64,000 bases of DNA from Ferrovibrio sp046297895 (GCF_046297895.1 NZ_JBKBHC010000003.1:186001-250000); one strand, 5' to 3'; shown: positions 1 through 7,284, counted from the first letter of the stretch. The notes: generated from the letters alone by a model not told the origin. Translations and numbers: made by a program.

Positions 1-17
1 TACGGACACAGTGAAGC

Positions 18-40
18 TGGCGCATTCGCTCCATGCGCCA
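18..40. repeat. Short inverted repeat downstream of the YcnI-PCuAC gene
   Basis: TGGCGCA at 18-24 pairs perfectly with TGCGCCA at 34-40 across a 9-base loop. It lies just past the stop of the leftward gene, where a terminator could sit, but no T-run follows on either strand. Its role is uncertain. Confidence 0.3.
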
Positions 41-65
41 GGCTCATCTGTTCGGGACCGATTCA

Positions 66-1040
66 CTAGTGCTTGTGGCCGCCGTGGCCGGCATCGCCCA
101 TGCTGCCGGCCTTCATGACCGGAACCTGGATGGTGACCGTGCCGGCCTTCTCGAAGGTCAGCGTCAGCGGAAACTGCGCGCCTTCCTTCAGCGGCTGCTT
201 CAGGCCGATCAGCATCACGTGATAGCCGCCGGGCTCCAGCGCGGTCTGGCTATTGGCCGGGACGGGGATATCCTCCACCGGCCGCATGCGCATGGCGTCG
301 CCATCCTTCACATGGGTATGCAGCTCGACGCTTTCAGCCACCGGCGAGGTGGCCTTCACCAGCCTGTCGGCGCTGCCGCCGGTATTCTTCAGCGTCATGA
401 ACACGCCGCCGACTTTCGCCGGCGTGGCGCGGGCAAACGGTTGCTCGATGGCGATGTCGCCGGCCTTCGGCGCGGCGGGCATGGCATGGTTGTGGCCGTG
501 TGCCTGGGCGAGAACCATGGGCTTGCCGGCATCGGCCACGCGGATCAGCGCGGCGGGGCGCGGCAGATCATGGGCTGACTGGCCGGCCGCCGGAATCTGG
601 TCCCAACGTATTTCGCCGCTCTCGCAGGTCTGTAGCACGGGCAGCCAGAGTTGCGCGCCGGGCTGGTTTGGCAGCTTCATAACCAGACCGAATTCGTCGA
701 ACTGCTCGTTGGGCAGCTTGCCGCCGCTCCAGTTCACGGCGCTGACCAGGGTGTCGGTCTTCTGTCCATGGCCGATCTCGATCGGCTGGGCCAGCTTGCG
801 GGTCTCGATGGTGACCTGCCAGCCGGGTTTGGCCTGGGGCCGCACGCTCACCACGCCCTCGGGAATGCCGACGCGGATGGCGGTGGTGGCGCTGCTGCCG
901 CAGCCATGGGGCACGCGCAGGGCCGTGCGGAAATAGCTGCCCGGCTCGGCGAGTGCCGGATCGGCGCTGACATGGGCGGTGGCCGGCAGTGAAACAGCAA
1001 AGGTCAGTGCAGCAGCACTCAAAAGGAATAGACGCGACAT
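66..1040 (-). CDS. YcnI-like (DUF1775) and PCu(A)C copper-chaperone fusion protein
   Basis: A 324-residue exported protein, probably binding copper in the periplasm. The signal peptide covers about residues 1-22, and cleavage after the TA in PATAHVSA would leave an N-terminal His, the copper ligand of YcnI proteins. A DUF1775 domain follows (to about 165), then a His/Ala linker, then a PCu(A)C domain (about 195-310). The PCu(A)C part keeps the H-x-M style ligands: ELHTH, MRMRP and GYHVM. The tail is His-rich (GHGGHKH). In most genomes these two domains are separate proteins, so the fusion is notable. The small CxxC membrane protein gene lies 49 bp upstream on the same strand, so the two probably form a copper operon. 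PCu(A)C proteins deliver copper to cytochrome oxidase; that role here is inferred. The ATG start at 1040 precedes a clear signal peptide. Confidence 0.88.
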   Translation of the reverse strand: MSRLFLLSAAALTFAVSLPATAHVSADPALAEPGSYFRTALRVPHGCGSSATTAIRVGIPEGVVSVRPQAKPGWQVTIETRKLAQPIEIGHGQKTDTLVSAVNWSGGKLPNEQFDEFGLVMKLPNQPGAQLWLPVLQTCESGEIRWDQIPAAGQSAHDLPRPAALIRVADAGKPMVLAQAHGHNHAMPAAPKAGDIAIEQPFARATPAKVGGVFMTLKNTGGSADRLVKATSPVAESVELHTHVKDGDAMRMRPVEDIPVPANSQTALEPGGYHVMLIGLKQPLKEGAQFPLTLTFEKAGTVTIQVPVMKAGSMGDAGHGGHKH

Positions 1041-1089
1041 GGGAATCCTCCCGTAAATCCTGAATAAGACGAAACGGTTTCGATCAGGA

Positions 1090-1530
1090 TTACGAGACTG
1101 GTGGCGCGCGGGCCTGGGCCGGGAGGTAACGGGCGCTGGCTAGCGTGCTGTCCGGCGCGGAAGCGTATAGAACGGTGGTGGCAAAGCCGGGAACCGCCAA
1201 TGGCAGGGCCGCGGGCAGGATGGCATGGCCGAGTTGCGCCGTGGCGAGGCAGACCGGACAGGTCTTGCTGGCTTTCAGCGGCTTTTCGGGATCGGCCTCG
1301 ACCGGCAAGCCGTCTTTCAGCGCTATGGTCCGTGTACCTTGCGTCGAACAGAGCACGGTCAGTTCGATGCCGTTGGCCGTCTGCACGCGCTGGGCGGCAT
1401 GCAGGGTCAGCGGCAGCAGGGCATGGAACAGCAATGCCAGCAGGGCCAAGCGCGCCACGACGACATGCGCCCGGCGGGGGCGAAGCGGGGAATGCGGCAG
1501 GGATGCGGCGGTGGCCATGGGCCTAGCCAT
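1090..1530 (-). CDS. Small exported or membrane CxxC protein, DUF2946-like
   Basis: A protein of about 146 residues, starting at the ATG at 1530; a TTG eight codons upstream is a less likely start. A basic N-terminus is followed by one hydrophobic segment (ARLALLALLFHALLPLTLHA). Then come a single Cys (TVLCST), a CPVC pair, and a second hydrophobic stretch (LPAALPLAVPGFATTVL). This resembles the DUF2946 family of short membrane proteins that carry a Cys pair and often sit beside copper genes; the assignment is tentative. It precedes the YcnI-PCu(A)C gene by 49 bp on the same strand, which supports a role in copper handling or copper-responsive export. No enzymatic motif is visible. Confidence 0.6.
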   Translation of the reverse strand: MARPMATAASLPHSPLRPRRAHVVVARLALLALLFHALLPLTLHAAQRVQTANGIELTVLCSTQGTRTIALKDGLPVEADPEKPLKASKTCPVCLATAQLGHAILPAALPLAVPGFATTVLYASAPDSTLASARYLPAQARAPPVS

Positions 1531-1597
1531 ACCCCCCGCCCGGATGTTCGGCAAGGGTGGCGGTTTGACGCAGCCCGGCCGGGCTCTTAAGCTTCGC

Positions 1598-1786
1598 GGC
1601 GATGGTCCGCCGGCGATTCACTCAGCCGACGGTGAAAAGGGAATGCGGTGCGGGCTTTTGACCGCCCTAGGCCGCAGCAGCCCCCGCTACGGTAGGCGGC
1701 GAGCGCGGCGCCACGATGCCACTGGCCGGGCAACCGGCTGGGAAGGCGGCGCCAAGCGATGACCCGCAAGCCCGGAGACCTGCCAT
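1598..1786 (+). promoter_or_regulatory. Cobalamin (AdoCbl-type) riboswitch
   Basis: The conserved core elements occur in the right order: GGTGAAAAGGGAA with GCGGTG near 1630-1650, GCAGCCCCCGC with the following TACGGT near 1676-1692, GCCACTG at 1718-1724, GGGAAGG near 1740-1746, and the B12 box AAGCCCGGAGACC at 1768-1780. It lies in the leader of the HupE/UreJ gene, whose ATG is at 1862, so cobalamin should repress that permease. Riboswitch-controlled HupE/UreJ proteins are generally taken as cobalt importers. The expression platform lies between 1787 and the SD at 1851-1855. CCGTACGG next to the SD could sequester it, which suggests translational control. Confidence 0.93.
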
Positions 1787-1861
1787 CACCTGATTGGGCG
1801 GTTGTTCTGCTTCGAGGGGAAGAATGCAGGGCGGGCCGCTTTTCCGTACGGGAGGTACATC

Positions 1862-2470
1862 ATGTTGCGTCTTACTGCCGCCGTCGCGGCCCTTCTGGTC
1901 TCGACACCGGCCCTCGCCCACCATCCGATGGGCGGCACCACGCCGTCCACCCTGATGGAGGGCCTGCTGTCGGGCTTTGGCCATCCAATCCTGGGTCTCG
2001 ATCATTTCGTATTCATTATCGCGGCAGGCCTGCTGGCCGCGCCCCGCGCACGCCTGGGCCTGATTCTGCCGCTGGCCTTTGTCGTGGGCTCCTTCATCGG
2101 GTCGCTGCTGCATCTGGCCGGCGTCGATCTGCCCGGCGGTGAAATGCTGATCGCCGGTTCGGTGATCGTGATGGGCTTTCTGCTGCTCAGCCCGCGCGCC
2201 ATCGGCGACGGCAGTTTCGCCGCCCTTCTGGCCCTGGCCGGCCTGCTGCACGGCCATGCGCTGGCCGAGGCGATCTTCGGCGCGGAAAACACGCCTCTGG
2301 TGGCCTACCTGGCCGGCCTGGCCGTGACGCAGTATCTGATCGCCGCCGGCGCGGCGCTGGCCTGGCGCCGGTTTGCCGGCACCGCCCTGCAGCCGCGCAT
2401 TGCGCGTGCTGCGGGTTTTGGCGCCGCCGGTCTGGGCGTGCTGTTCCTGGTGCTCAACCTCGCCGGCTGA
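1862..2470 (+). CDS. hupE: HupE/UreJ-family metal (probably cobalt) permease
   Basis: A 202-residue integral membrane protein. The start is the ATG at 1862, with SD GGAGG at 1851-1855. A signal-like first segment ends in ALAHHP, exposing His residues. The family signature HPILGLDHFVFI is at about residues 39-50, and a second His motif (LLHGHALAE) is at about 132-140. About six to seven hydrophobic helices fill the rest. HupE/UreJ proteins carry Ni2+ or Co2+. The cobalamin riboswitch directly upstream argues for cobalt supply to B12 synthesis rather than nickel for urease or hydrogenase, and no urease or hydrogenase genes are present here. A strong GC hairpin follows at 2500-2531. The gene appears to be a single-gene transcription unit. 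Confidence 0.9.
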   Translation: MLRLTAAVAALLVSTPALAHHPMGGTTPSTLMEGLLSGFGHPILGLDHFVFIIAAGLLAAPRARLGLILPLAFVVGSFIGSLLHLAGVDLPGGEMLIAGSVIVMGFLLLSPRAIGDGSFAALLALAGLLHGHALAEAIFGAENTPLVAYLAGLAVTQYLIAAGAALAWRRFAGTALQPRIARAAGFGAAGLGVLFLVLNLAG

Positions 2471-2499
2471 CCGCGGGCTCTGATCTCCACTTTGTTACA

Positions 2500-2531
2500 G
2501 GGCGGGTGGCTGCAAACGTGGCCGCCCGCCC
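2500..2531 (+). terminator. GC-rich hairpin after hupE
   Basis: GGGCGGGTGGC at 2500-2510 pairs with GCCGCCCGCCC at 2521-2531 (11 bp, one G-U) across a 10-base loop. The downstream T-run is weak (TTGACTT), so this is a probable terminator of moderate strength. Confidence 0.6.
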
Positions 2532-2797
2532 TTGACTTATCCCGGGGCCGTTGTTATCTCGCTTGGGCAACCGGCCCAGCTTCTTTCGGGTCGGGGTCGC
2601 CACGGCATCCCTTCCGCATTTTCCGATCGCGTCGCTCCGGGCTTCATCGCCCTCAGGCAATGGCGGTTGGCAGCAGCGGCCAGGCTGACAACCGCACCGG
2701 CGGCTGACATTCCCCCCTTATGGCTGCTGCGTCCGTACCGGACGCTGGGCCCAAATCTCCCAAACACACCGCCCTCACGAGTCCGCGAGTCCGTCCG
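2532..2797 (+). other. Long untranslated leader before rho
   Basis: About 266 bases lie between the hupE terminator and the rho ATG without a convincing gene. An in-frame upstream extension of rho is possible from 2720, but it has no similarity to Rho. A long leader fits the known autogenous control of rho in other bacteria. No clear attenuator or known RNA motif is visible. Confidence 0.4.
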
Positions 2798-4156
2798 ATG
2801 AATCTGCAGGAACTGAAAACCAAATCCCCGACCGAACTGCTGGCCTTTGCCGAAGAGCTGCAGATCGAGAACGCCTCCACCCTGCGCAAGCAGGACATGA
2901 TGTTCGCGATCCTCAAGCAGTTGGCCGAGAAGGAAGTCGAGATCACCGGCGAGGGCGTGCTGGAGGTGCTGCAGGATGGCTTCGGCTTCCTGCGCTCCGC
3001 CCAGGCCAATTATCTTCCCGGTCCCGACGACATCTATGTCAGCCCGAATCAGATTCGCCGTTTCGGCCTGCGCACCGGCGATACGGTCGAAGGCACGATC
3101 CGCGCGCCCAAGGACGGCGAACGCTATTTTGCCCTGCTCAAGGTCAACACGATCAATTACGAAGACCCCGAACAGGCGCGCCACAAGGTGCATTTCGACA
3201 ACCTGACTCCGCTCTACCCGACCGAGCGCCTGCGCATGGAAATGCCGGATGCCGCGGAGGAGCCGGCGGCTGCCGCACCGGCCGCTGCCGCCAAGACGCC
3301 GACCATCAAGAGCCGCGGCGGCGAAGGCAAGCGCGAGAAGCTGGTTTCGGCTGCGCCGAAGAAAGATGTATCGGCCCGCGTGATCGACCTGATCTCGCCG
3401 CAGGGCAAGGGCCAGCGTTCGCTGATCGTGGCGCCGCCGCGTACCGGCAAGACGATGCTGCTGCAGAATATCGCGCATGCCATCAGCCACAATCACCCGG
3501 AAGTCTACCTCATCGTGCTGCTGATCGACGAGCGCCCGGAAGAGGTGACGGACATGCAGCGTACGGTGAAGGGCGAGGTGATTTCCTCCACCTTCGACGA
3601 GCCGGCCAGCCGCCATGTTCAGGTCACCGAAATGGTGCTGGAAAAGGCCAAGCGTCTGGTCGAGCATAAGCGCGATGTGGTGATCCTGCTCGACTCGATT
3701 ACCCGCCTGGCCCGCGCCTACAACACCGTGGTGCCGTCCTCGGGCAAGGTGCTGACCGGCGGCGTGGACGCCAACGCGCTGCAGCGGCCGAAGCGCTTCT
3801 TCGGCGCCGCGCGCAATATCGAGGAGGGCGGTTCGCTCACCATCATCGCCACCGCGCTGATCGATACCGGCTCGCGCATGGACGAAGTGATCTTCGAAGA
3901 GTTCAAGGGCACCGGCAATTCGGAAATCATCCTCGACCGCAAGCTCTCCGACAAGCGCACCTTCCCGGCCATCGACATCACCAAGTCTGGCACCCGCAAG
4001 GAAGAACTGCTGGTCGACAAGGGCGTGCTGGCCAAGATGTGGGTGCTGCGCCGCATCCTCATGCCGATGGGCGGCCAGGACGCGATGGAATTCCTGCTCG
4101 ACAAGATCAAGCACAGCCGCACCAACGCCGATTTCTTCGATTCGATGAACACCTGA
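2798..4156 (+). CDS. rho: Transcription termination factor Rho
   Basis: A 452-residue hexameric RNA helicase that ends transcription at Rho-dependent sites. The ATG at 2798 gives the classic N-terminus MNLQELK and the Rho_N helical domain (about 1-45). The cold-shock-like RNA-binding domain (about 50-125) includes GFGFLR and DDIYVSPNQIRRFGLR. The ATPase domain has Walker A APPRTGKT and Walker B VLLIDERPEEVTDM, and the Q/R-loop regions follow. Unlike E. coli Rho (419 residues), it has a low-complexity Ala/Pro/Lys insert at about residues 150-187, between the RNA-binding and ATPase domains. No strong SD precedes the ATG. The gene is monocistronic, with its own intrinsic terminator 26 bp after the stop. 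Confidence 0.97.
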   Translation: MNLQELKTKSPTELLAFAEELQIENASTLRKQDMMFAILKQLAEKEVEITGEGVLEVLQDGFGFLRSAQANYLPGPDDIYVSPNQIRRFGLRTGDTVEGTIRAPKDGERYFALLKVNTINYEDPEQARHKVHFDNLTPLYPTERLRMEMPDAAEEPAAAAPAAAAKTPTIKSRGGEGKREKLVSAAPKKDVSARVIDLISPQGKGQRSLIVAPPRTGKTMLLQNIAHAISHNHPEVYLIVLLIDERPEEVTDMQRTVKGEVISSTFDEPASRHVQVTEMVLEKAKRLVEHKRDVVILLDSITRLARAYNTVVPSSGKVLTGGVDANALQRPKRFFGAARNIEEGGSLTIIATALIDTGSRMDEVIFEEFKGTGNSEIILDRKLSDKRTFPAIDITKSGTRKEELLVDKGVLAKMWVLRRILMPMGGQDAMEFLLDKIKHSRTNADFFDSMNT

Positions 4157-4182
4157 TATCCGGCCTGATCCGGGCATCCAGG

Positions 4183-4210
4183 CGGGCGGGGGCAACCCCG
4201 CCCGTTTTTT
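4183..4210 (+). terminator. Intrinsic terminator of rho
   Basis: CGGGCGGGG (4183-4191) and CCCCGCCCG (4196-4204) form a perfect 9-bp stem with a GCAA tetraloop, followed by six T's (4205-4210). Confidence 0.95.
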
Positions 4211-4297
4211 GTTGCGCCTCTGGCATCAGGTCCGCTTGCCGGACGTTCCCTTCCGCATATCTGTTGCAAAGGGCACCCCGCCCGAGGAGGAAACGAC

Positions 4298-4852
4298 ATG
4301 CAGCGCGTTCTGATCCTTACCCTGATGCTCACCGGAACCCTTGCTGGAGCCGCCGCCGTGTCGGCCGGCCAGGCTCTGGCTGCCGAAAAGAGCATCGACA
4401 TCCATGCCATCACCGCCAGCGGCGTGGGCTCCAAGATCGGCACCATCACGGCAAAGGATACCCGTCAGGGCCTGATGCTTTCGCCGGCCCTAGCCAACCT
4501 GCAGCCGCCAGGGCCACACGGCTTCCACCTTCATGAAAAGCCCGATTGCGGCCCTGGCCCCGGCGCCAACGGCCAGCCGGCTGCGGGGATGGCTGCGGGC
4601 GGTCATTACGATCCGCACAAGACCGGACAGCATCATGGGCCGCATAACAACATGGGGCATCTGGGCGACCTGCCGCCGCTGGTGGTGAATGGCGATGGCA
4701 CTGCCACGCTGCCGGTCATCGCGCCGCGGCTGAAGGTGAAGGATCTGGCCGGCCATGCCCTGATGATCCATGCCGGCGGCGACAATTACAGCGACCAGCC
4801 CGCGCCCCTGGGCGGCGGCGGCGGCCGCATCGCCTGCGGCGTGATCAAGTAG
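4298..4852 (+). CDS. sodC: Periplasmic Cu/Zn superoxide dismutase
   Basis: A 184-residue exported enzyme that converts superoxide to hydrogen peroxide and oxygen outside the cytoplasm. A Sec signal peptide (about 1-29) ends in GQALAAEK. Metal ligands and disulfide Cys are visible: GFHLHEKPDC (Cu ligands and first Cys), GGHYDPHKTGQHHGPH and GHLGDLP (bridging His and Zn ligands), MIHAGGDNY (Cu ligand), and RIACGVI (second Cys). This is the bacterial SodC pattern at normal length. An excellent SD (GAGGAGGAAA) precedes the ATG. It is probably a single-gene unit, with no overlap with the AraC-type gene 34 bp downstream. Confidence 0.96.
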   Translation: MQRVLILTLMLTGTLAGAAAVSAGQALAAEKSIDIHAITASGVGSKIGTITAKDTRQGLMLSPALANLQPPGPHGFHLHEKPDCGPGPGANGQPAAGMAAGGHYDPHKTGQHHGPHNNMGHLGDLPPLVVNGDGTATLPVIAPRLKVKDLAGHALMIHAGGDNYSDQPAPLGGGGGRIACGVIK

Positions 4853-4886
4853 CCGGGCGTGATTGCGGCGGCTAGACTGCCGCCGC

Positions 4887-5738
4887 ATGACCGGTGCAGA
4901 TCCTAGGGACTGGTTCCGCTTCGCCCGCGACCGCGTCAGCGGCACCGAAGCCGTGCGCGCCGCCTTCCACAGCCATGCCTATGACCCACATTTTCACGAT
5001 CAGGTGCTGGTGGGCGTGACGGAGCGGGGGCTGCAGCAATTCCGCTGCCGCCGCCAACTGGTCCGCAGCACACCCGGCCGCGTCATCCTGATGGAGCCGG
5101 GCGAGACCCATGATGGTGAAGCGGGTGCCAGCAGCGGCTTCGTCTATGCGATGCTGTATTTCGATCCTGTCTGGCTGCGCGATGCGGCGGCGCAGCATGC
5201 AGGCGTTTCCGATGGCGCATCCGCCTTCGGCTTTCCCGCCACCCTGGTCGACGATCCGGGCCTGGCCCGTGCCATCCTCGCCGCCTGGCGTCAGGTCGCC
5301 GCGCCCGGCAGCCGCATGGCCCGCGAGGCGGCGCTGGATCGCGTGGTTGCCCTGCTGTGGCGGCGACGCGGCGAGAATCGCATTGCCTCGATACATGCAC
5401 CCCGGCTGGCGCGGCAGGCGCGGGCCATGATGGACGACGCCTTTGGCACCGATCTTGGCCTGCAGATGATGGCTGACCAACTGGGGACGGATCGTTTTCA
5501 TCTGACGCGCAGCTTCAAGGCCGCTTATGGCCTGGCACCGCATGCCTATCTGGTGCAGCGGCGATTGAGCCACGCACGCCGGATGCTGGCTGGCGGCGCC
5601 ATGCCGGCGGCGGTGGCTGCTGCTGCCGGCTTTGCCGACCAGAGCCATCTGGGCCGCTGGTTCCGCCGGGCCTATGGCATGACGCCGGCTGCCTATCGCC
5701 GTCTTTGCACAAATCTTCCAGACAGCGCCCCGGCCTGA
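4887..5738 (+). CDS. AraC-family transcriptional regulator
   Basis: A 283-residue cytoplasmic DNA-binding protein. The N-terminal cupin-like sensor domain (about 1-165) shows HAYDPHFHDQVLVGV and LMEPGETHDG, typical of AraC arabinose-binding-like folds. The C-terminal double helix-turn-helix domain (about 180-275) includes LGTDRFHLTRSFKAAYGLAP and AAGFADQSHLGRWFRRAYG followed by TPAAYR. The ATG at 4887 is preferred; a TTG lies upstream. A DUF2000 gene follows after 33 bp on the same strand, and such pairs are common, so this regulator may control its neighbour. The effector is unknown. Confidence 0.92.
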   Translation: MTGADPRDWFRFARDRVSGTEAVRAAFHSHAYDPHFHDQVLVGVTERGLQQFRCRRQLVRSTPGRVILMEPGETHDGEAGASSGFVYAMLYFDPVWLRDAAAQHAGVSDGASAFGFPATLVDDPGLARAILAAWRQVAAPGSRMAREAALDRVVALLWRRRGENRIASIHAPRLARQARAMMDDAFGTDLGLQMMADQLGTDRFHLTRSFKAAYGLAPHAYLVQRRLSHARRMLAGGAMPAAVAAAAGFADQSHLGRWFRRAYGMTPAAYRRLCTNLPDSAPA

Positions 5739-5771
5739 CGGCATCTTCGCTCCGAGACAAGGGAGGAAGGC

Positions 5772-6197
5772 GTGTCGGAGACAAAGGTGGCGTTCGAGAC
5801 CAAGATCGTGATCGCGGTGCGCGAGGATCTGGCCACATGGCAGAAGCTGAACGTGACGGCTTTCCTGGCCAGCGGGCTTGCCGCCGCCATCCCCGATTGT
5901 ATCGGCCAGGCATACACGGATGCGGCCGGCCGCCGCTACACTGCATTATGCGGCCAGCCGATCCTGGTTTTCGCCGGCACGCTGGATGACCTGCGCAGGA
6001 CGCATGATCGTGCAGTGGCCCAGGGCCTGACTGTCGCGCCCTATGTCACGGCGATGTTCGCCACCGGACACGATGCCGCCAACCGTGCCGTTTTCGCTGA
6101 AGGCGATGCGATGGCCCAGCACTGGGCGGGGCTGGGGTTGCATGGCGGCCGCAAGGTGGTGGACAAGGCCGTGAAGGGCCTGAAACTGCATCCCTGA
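5772..6197 (+). CDS. DUF2000 family protein
   Basis: A 141-residue soluble protein with a GTG start. The choice is supported by the strong SD GGGAGGAAGG ending one base before the codon. Family features include KIVIAVREDLATWQKLNVTAF at the N-terminus, and GQPILVFAG and LRRTHDRA in the middle. The DUF2000 fold resembles peptidyl-tRNA hydrolase II, but no function is established. It lies 33 bp downstream of the AraC-type gene and is probably co-transcribed. It runs convergently with the PAS gene, with only 14 bp between the two stops. Confidence 0.85.
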   Translation: MSETKVAFETKIVIAVREDLATWQKLNVTAFLASGLAAAIPDCIGQAYTDAAGRRYTALCGQPILVFAGTLDDLRRTHDRAVAQGLTVAPYVTAMFATGHDAANRAVFAEGDAMAQHWAGLGLHGGRKVVDKAVKGLKLHP

Positions 6198-6211
6198 CCC
6201 GATGTTGCGGC

Positions 6212-6727
6212 TCACACATTGGGGTCGAAGAACTCCGCCGCGATCATCAGCATGTCGACCTGCCCGCCGTCTTTGCTGAGCGGGAGGCGCAGCACCAGAT
6301 AATCATGCATGCGGTCGTCGATCAGCATGTGCAGTTTTTCGGTCATTGGCCGGCGCTGGCGCACCACATCGTCGAATGTGGCCTGCACGCGGATGCGATA
6401 GTCGCGTTCCGGCAATTCGTCGAGCCATTTGCCGGTCGGATCGTAGCCGAAGCGCTCGACCACGCGCGTGCCCACCAGACGCATGTGATAGCGGTATCCG
6501 CCGCCGCCATCAGGCACTACATCGGCCAGAGAGACATTGCCCAGCAGCCAGGGAAAATCCATCGGATCGATATCGGCGCGGCCGGGCATCGCGCGACCGC
6601 GGCATTGCGTTTGCCAGTATTCCAGCAGGCGGCGCAGGCGCGGCAGTGCCACGGTGTCTGGAGTGGCGGGGGTCTGATGACTCACGGGCTCCCTTTCGTC
6701 CCGGCTCTTCGGGCGCGGGTTCCGCAT
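6212..6727 (-). CDS. PAS-domain protein, PAS_5 (DUF1388) type
   Basis: About 171 residues from the ATG at 6727. A GTG at 6685, with GGGAG three bases upstream, is an alternative start giving about 157 residues. The pattern LLEYWQTQCRGRAMPGRADIDPMDFPWLLGNVSLADV followed by YHMRLVGT and VERFGYDPTGKWLDEL is characteristic of the alphaproteobacterial PAS_5 family (quoted in pieces; about residues 34-100). No output domain is attached, so it is probably a stand-alone sensor or adaptor. A second member of the family lies at 14341-14847. The ligand is unknown. Confidence 0.85.
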   Translation of the reverse strand: MRNPRPKSRDEREPVSHQTPATPDTVALPRLRRLLEYWQTQCRGRAMPGRADIDPMDFPWLLGNVSLADVVPDGGGGYRYHMRLVGTRVVERFGYDPTGKWLDELPERDYRIRVQATFDDVVRQRRPMTEKLHMLIDDRMHDYLVLRLPLSKDGGQVDMLMIAAEFFDPNV

Positions 6728-6799
6728 ATTCTAGCCGCTTCCGCTCGTCTTCTGGCCGCCAGAAAAAAATCTGCCAACGGACGAGATTTCTATTGTAAT

Positions 6800-6814
6800 T
6801 GAAAATCATTCGCA
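6800..6814. promoter_or_regulatory. Possible Fur-like operator
   Basis: TGAAAATCATTCGCA resembles the 15-bp Fur core TGATAATNATTATCA, with differences at three defined positions. It lies 73 bp upstream of the PAS gene ATG and about 60 bp before the hairpin block. This is a single match by eye. Many alphaproteobacteria use RirA or Irr for iron, so the call is weak. Confidence 0.3.
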
Positions 6815-6867
6815 TATACTCAGACCCATCGCGCCACTGCTTCCCTGCAGCCGGGGCGGTTTCTTAG

Positions 6868-6942
6868 GTCGGTCCCGACACTCTGCTGGTCGTGTCGGGA
6901 TTCGTGGTCGGTCCGGCAGAATGGGGCATTGCCGGGCCGACC
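6868..6942. repeat. Two adjacent palindromes sharing a 9-bp direct repeat (REP/BIME-like)
   Basis: GGTCGGTCC occurs at 6868-6876 and again at 6906-6914. The first palindrome is TCCCGACAC (6873-6881) with GTGTCGGGA (6892-6900), a perfect 9 bp. The second is GGTCGGTCCGGCA (6906-6918) with TGCCGGGCCGACC (6930-6942), 13 bp with one G-U. No T-run follows either one. The genes on both sides point away from it, so it does not terminate a neighbouring gene. It could be a repetitive extragenic element or part of a small RNA. Confidence 0.6.
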
Positions 6943-7050
6943 CCGACCGAATTCTCCCGAAAATTTATAATTATCAATGGCTTCAGACGGAGCTATGAAT
7001 TTTTTGCGCCTGAGGCATGTTTTATTTGCGTAACTGTATGTGAATTTATG

Positions 7051-7079
7051 TTGACCTGTATCTTCGACTGTGGAATATA
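7051..7079 (+). promoter_or_regulatory. Housekeeping promoter of the met operon
   Basis: -35 TTGACC (7051-7056), a 17-bp spacer, and -10 AATATA (7074-7079) in an A+T-rich stretch. Transcription would begin around 7086, just before the riboswitch. Confidence 0.75.
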
Positions 7080-7097
7080 GGGGCGTCGGTTTCGGCC

Positions 7098-7152
7098 GTA
7101 CCGCGGGATTTGAGGGGCAGCTTGCACCGCGACACCAATGCTAAAGCGCCAC
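7098..7152 (+). ncRNA. SAM-II-like riboswitch upstream of the met genes
   Basis: The P1 stem is CGCGG (7102-7106) with CCGCG (7127-7131). Its loop holds the SAM-II signature ATTTG (7108-7112) and CTTGCACC (7121-7128). Downstream comes GCTAAAGCG (7140-7148), the other signature. A pseudoknot is possible between GCA/TTG in the loop (7117-7119, 7122-7124) and CAATGC (7136-7141), with a two-base bulge. The usual A-rich TTAAA between the stems is not well kept, so I call it SAM-II-like. It starts about 12 bases after the predicted transcription start and precedes methionine transport genes, which fits a SAM sensor. Confidence 0.72.
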
Positions 7153-7193
7153 GGCGGAAGTCGTGGGCCCGAATGAAAAGTCCGGAGTGACCC

Positions 7194-7241
7194 ATGATCC
7201 GCACCTGCATCCGCAAAACCCGTCTCTGTTGTTGTCGCTGA
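7194..7241 (+). CDS. Cysteine-rich leader peptide (15 codons)
   Basis: A short ORF encodes M-I-R-T-C-I-R-K-T-R-L-C-C-C-R and then stops with TGA. GGAG at 7184-7187 gives a correctly placed ribosome site, six bases before the ATG. Four of its 15 residues are Cys, and three of them form an uninterrupted TGT TGT TGT run just before the stop. This is the layout of a ribosome-stalling attenuator that senses charged tRNA-Cys; polycysteine leader ORFs have been described upstream of sulfur genes in other bacteria. It lies between the SAM-II-like RNA and the first structural gene. Function is inferred from sequence and position only. Confidence 0.7.
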   Translation: MIRTCIRKTRLCCCR

Positions 7242-7284
7242 CCACGCGCCGATCCACCCGCGTTTCTTAAGTCCAGCGATGAAC

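Noticed and set aside
2720..2797. N-terminal extension of Rho from 2720
   Set aside because: The 26 extra residues lack similarity to Rho; the ATG at 2798 gives the standard MNLQELK start.
2537..4195. 552-codon leftward ORF opposite rho
   Set aside because: It is an antisense shadow of a strongly conserved gene; long antisense frames are common in high-G+C coding DNA.
6892..7080. 62-codon rightward ORF (GTG start) in the gene-free block
   Set aside because: It runs through both palindromes and the met promoter, has no ribosome site and no protein-like pattern.
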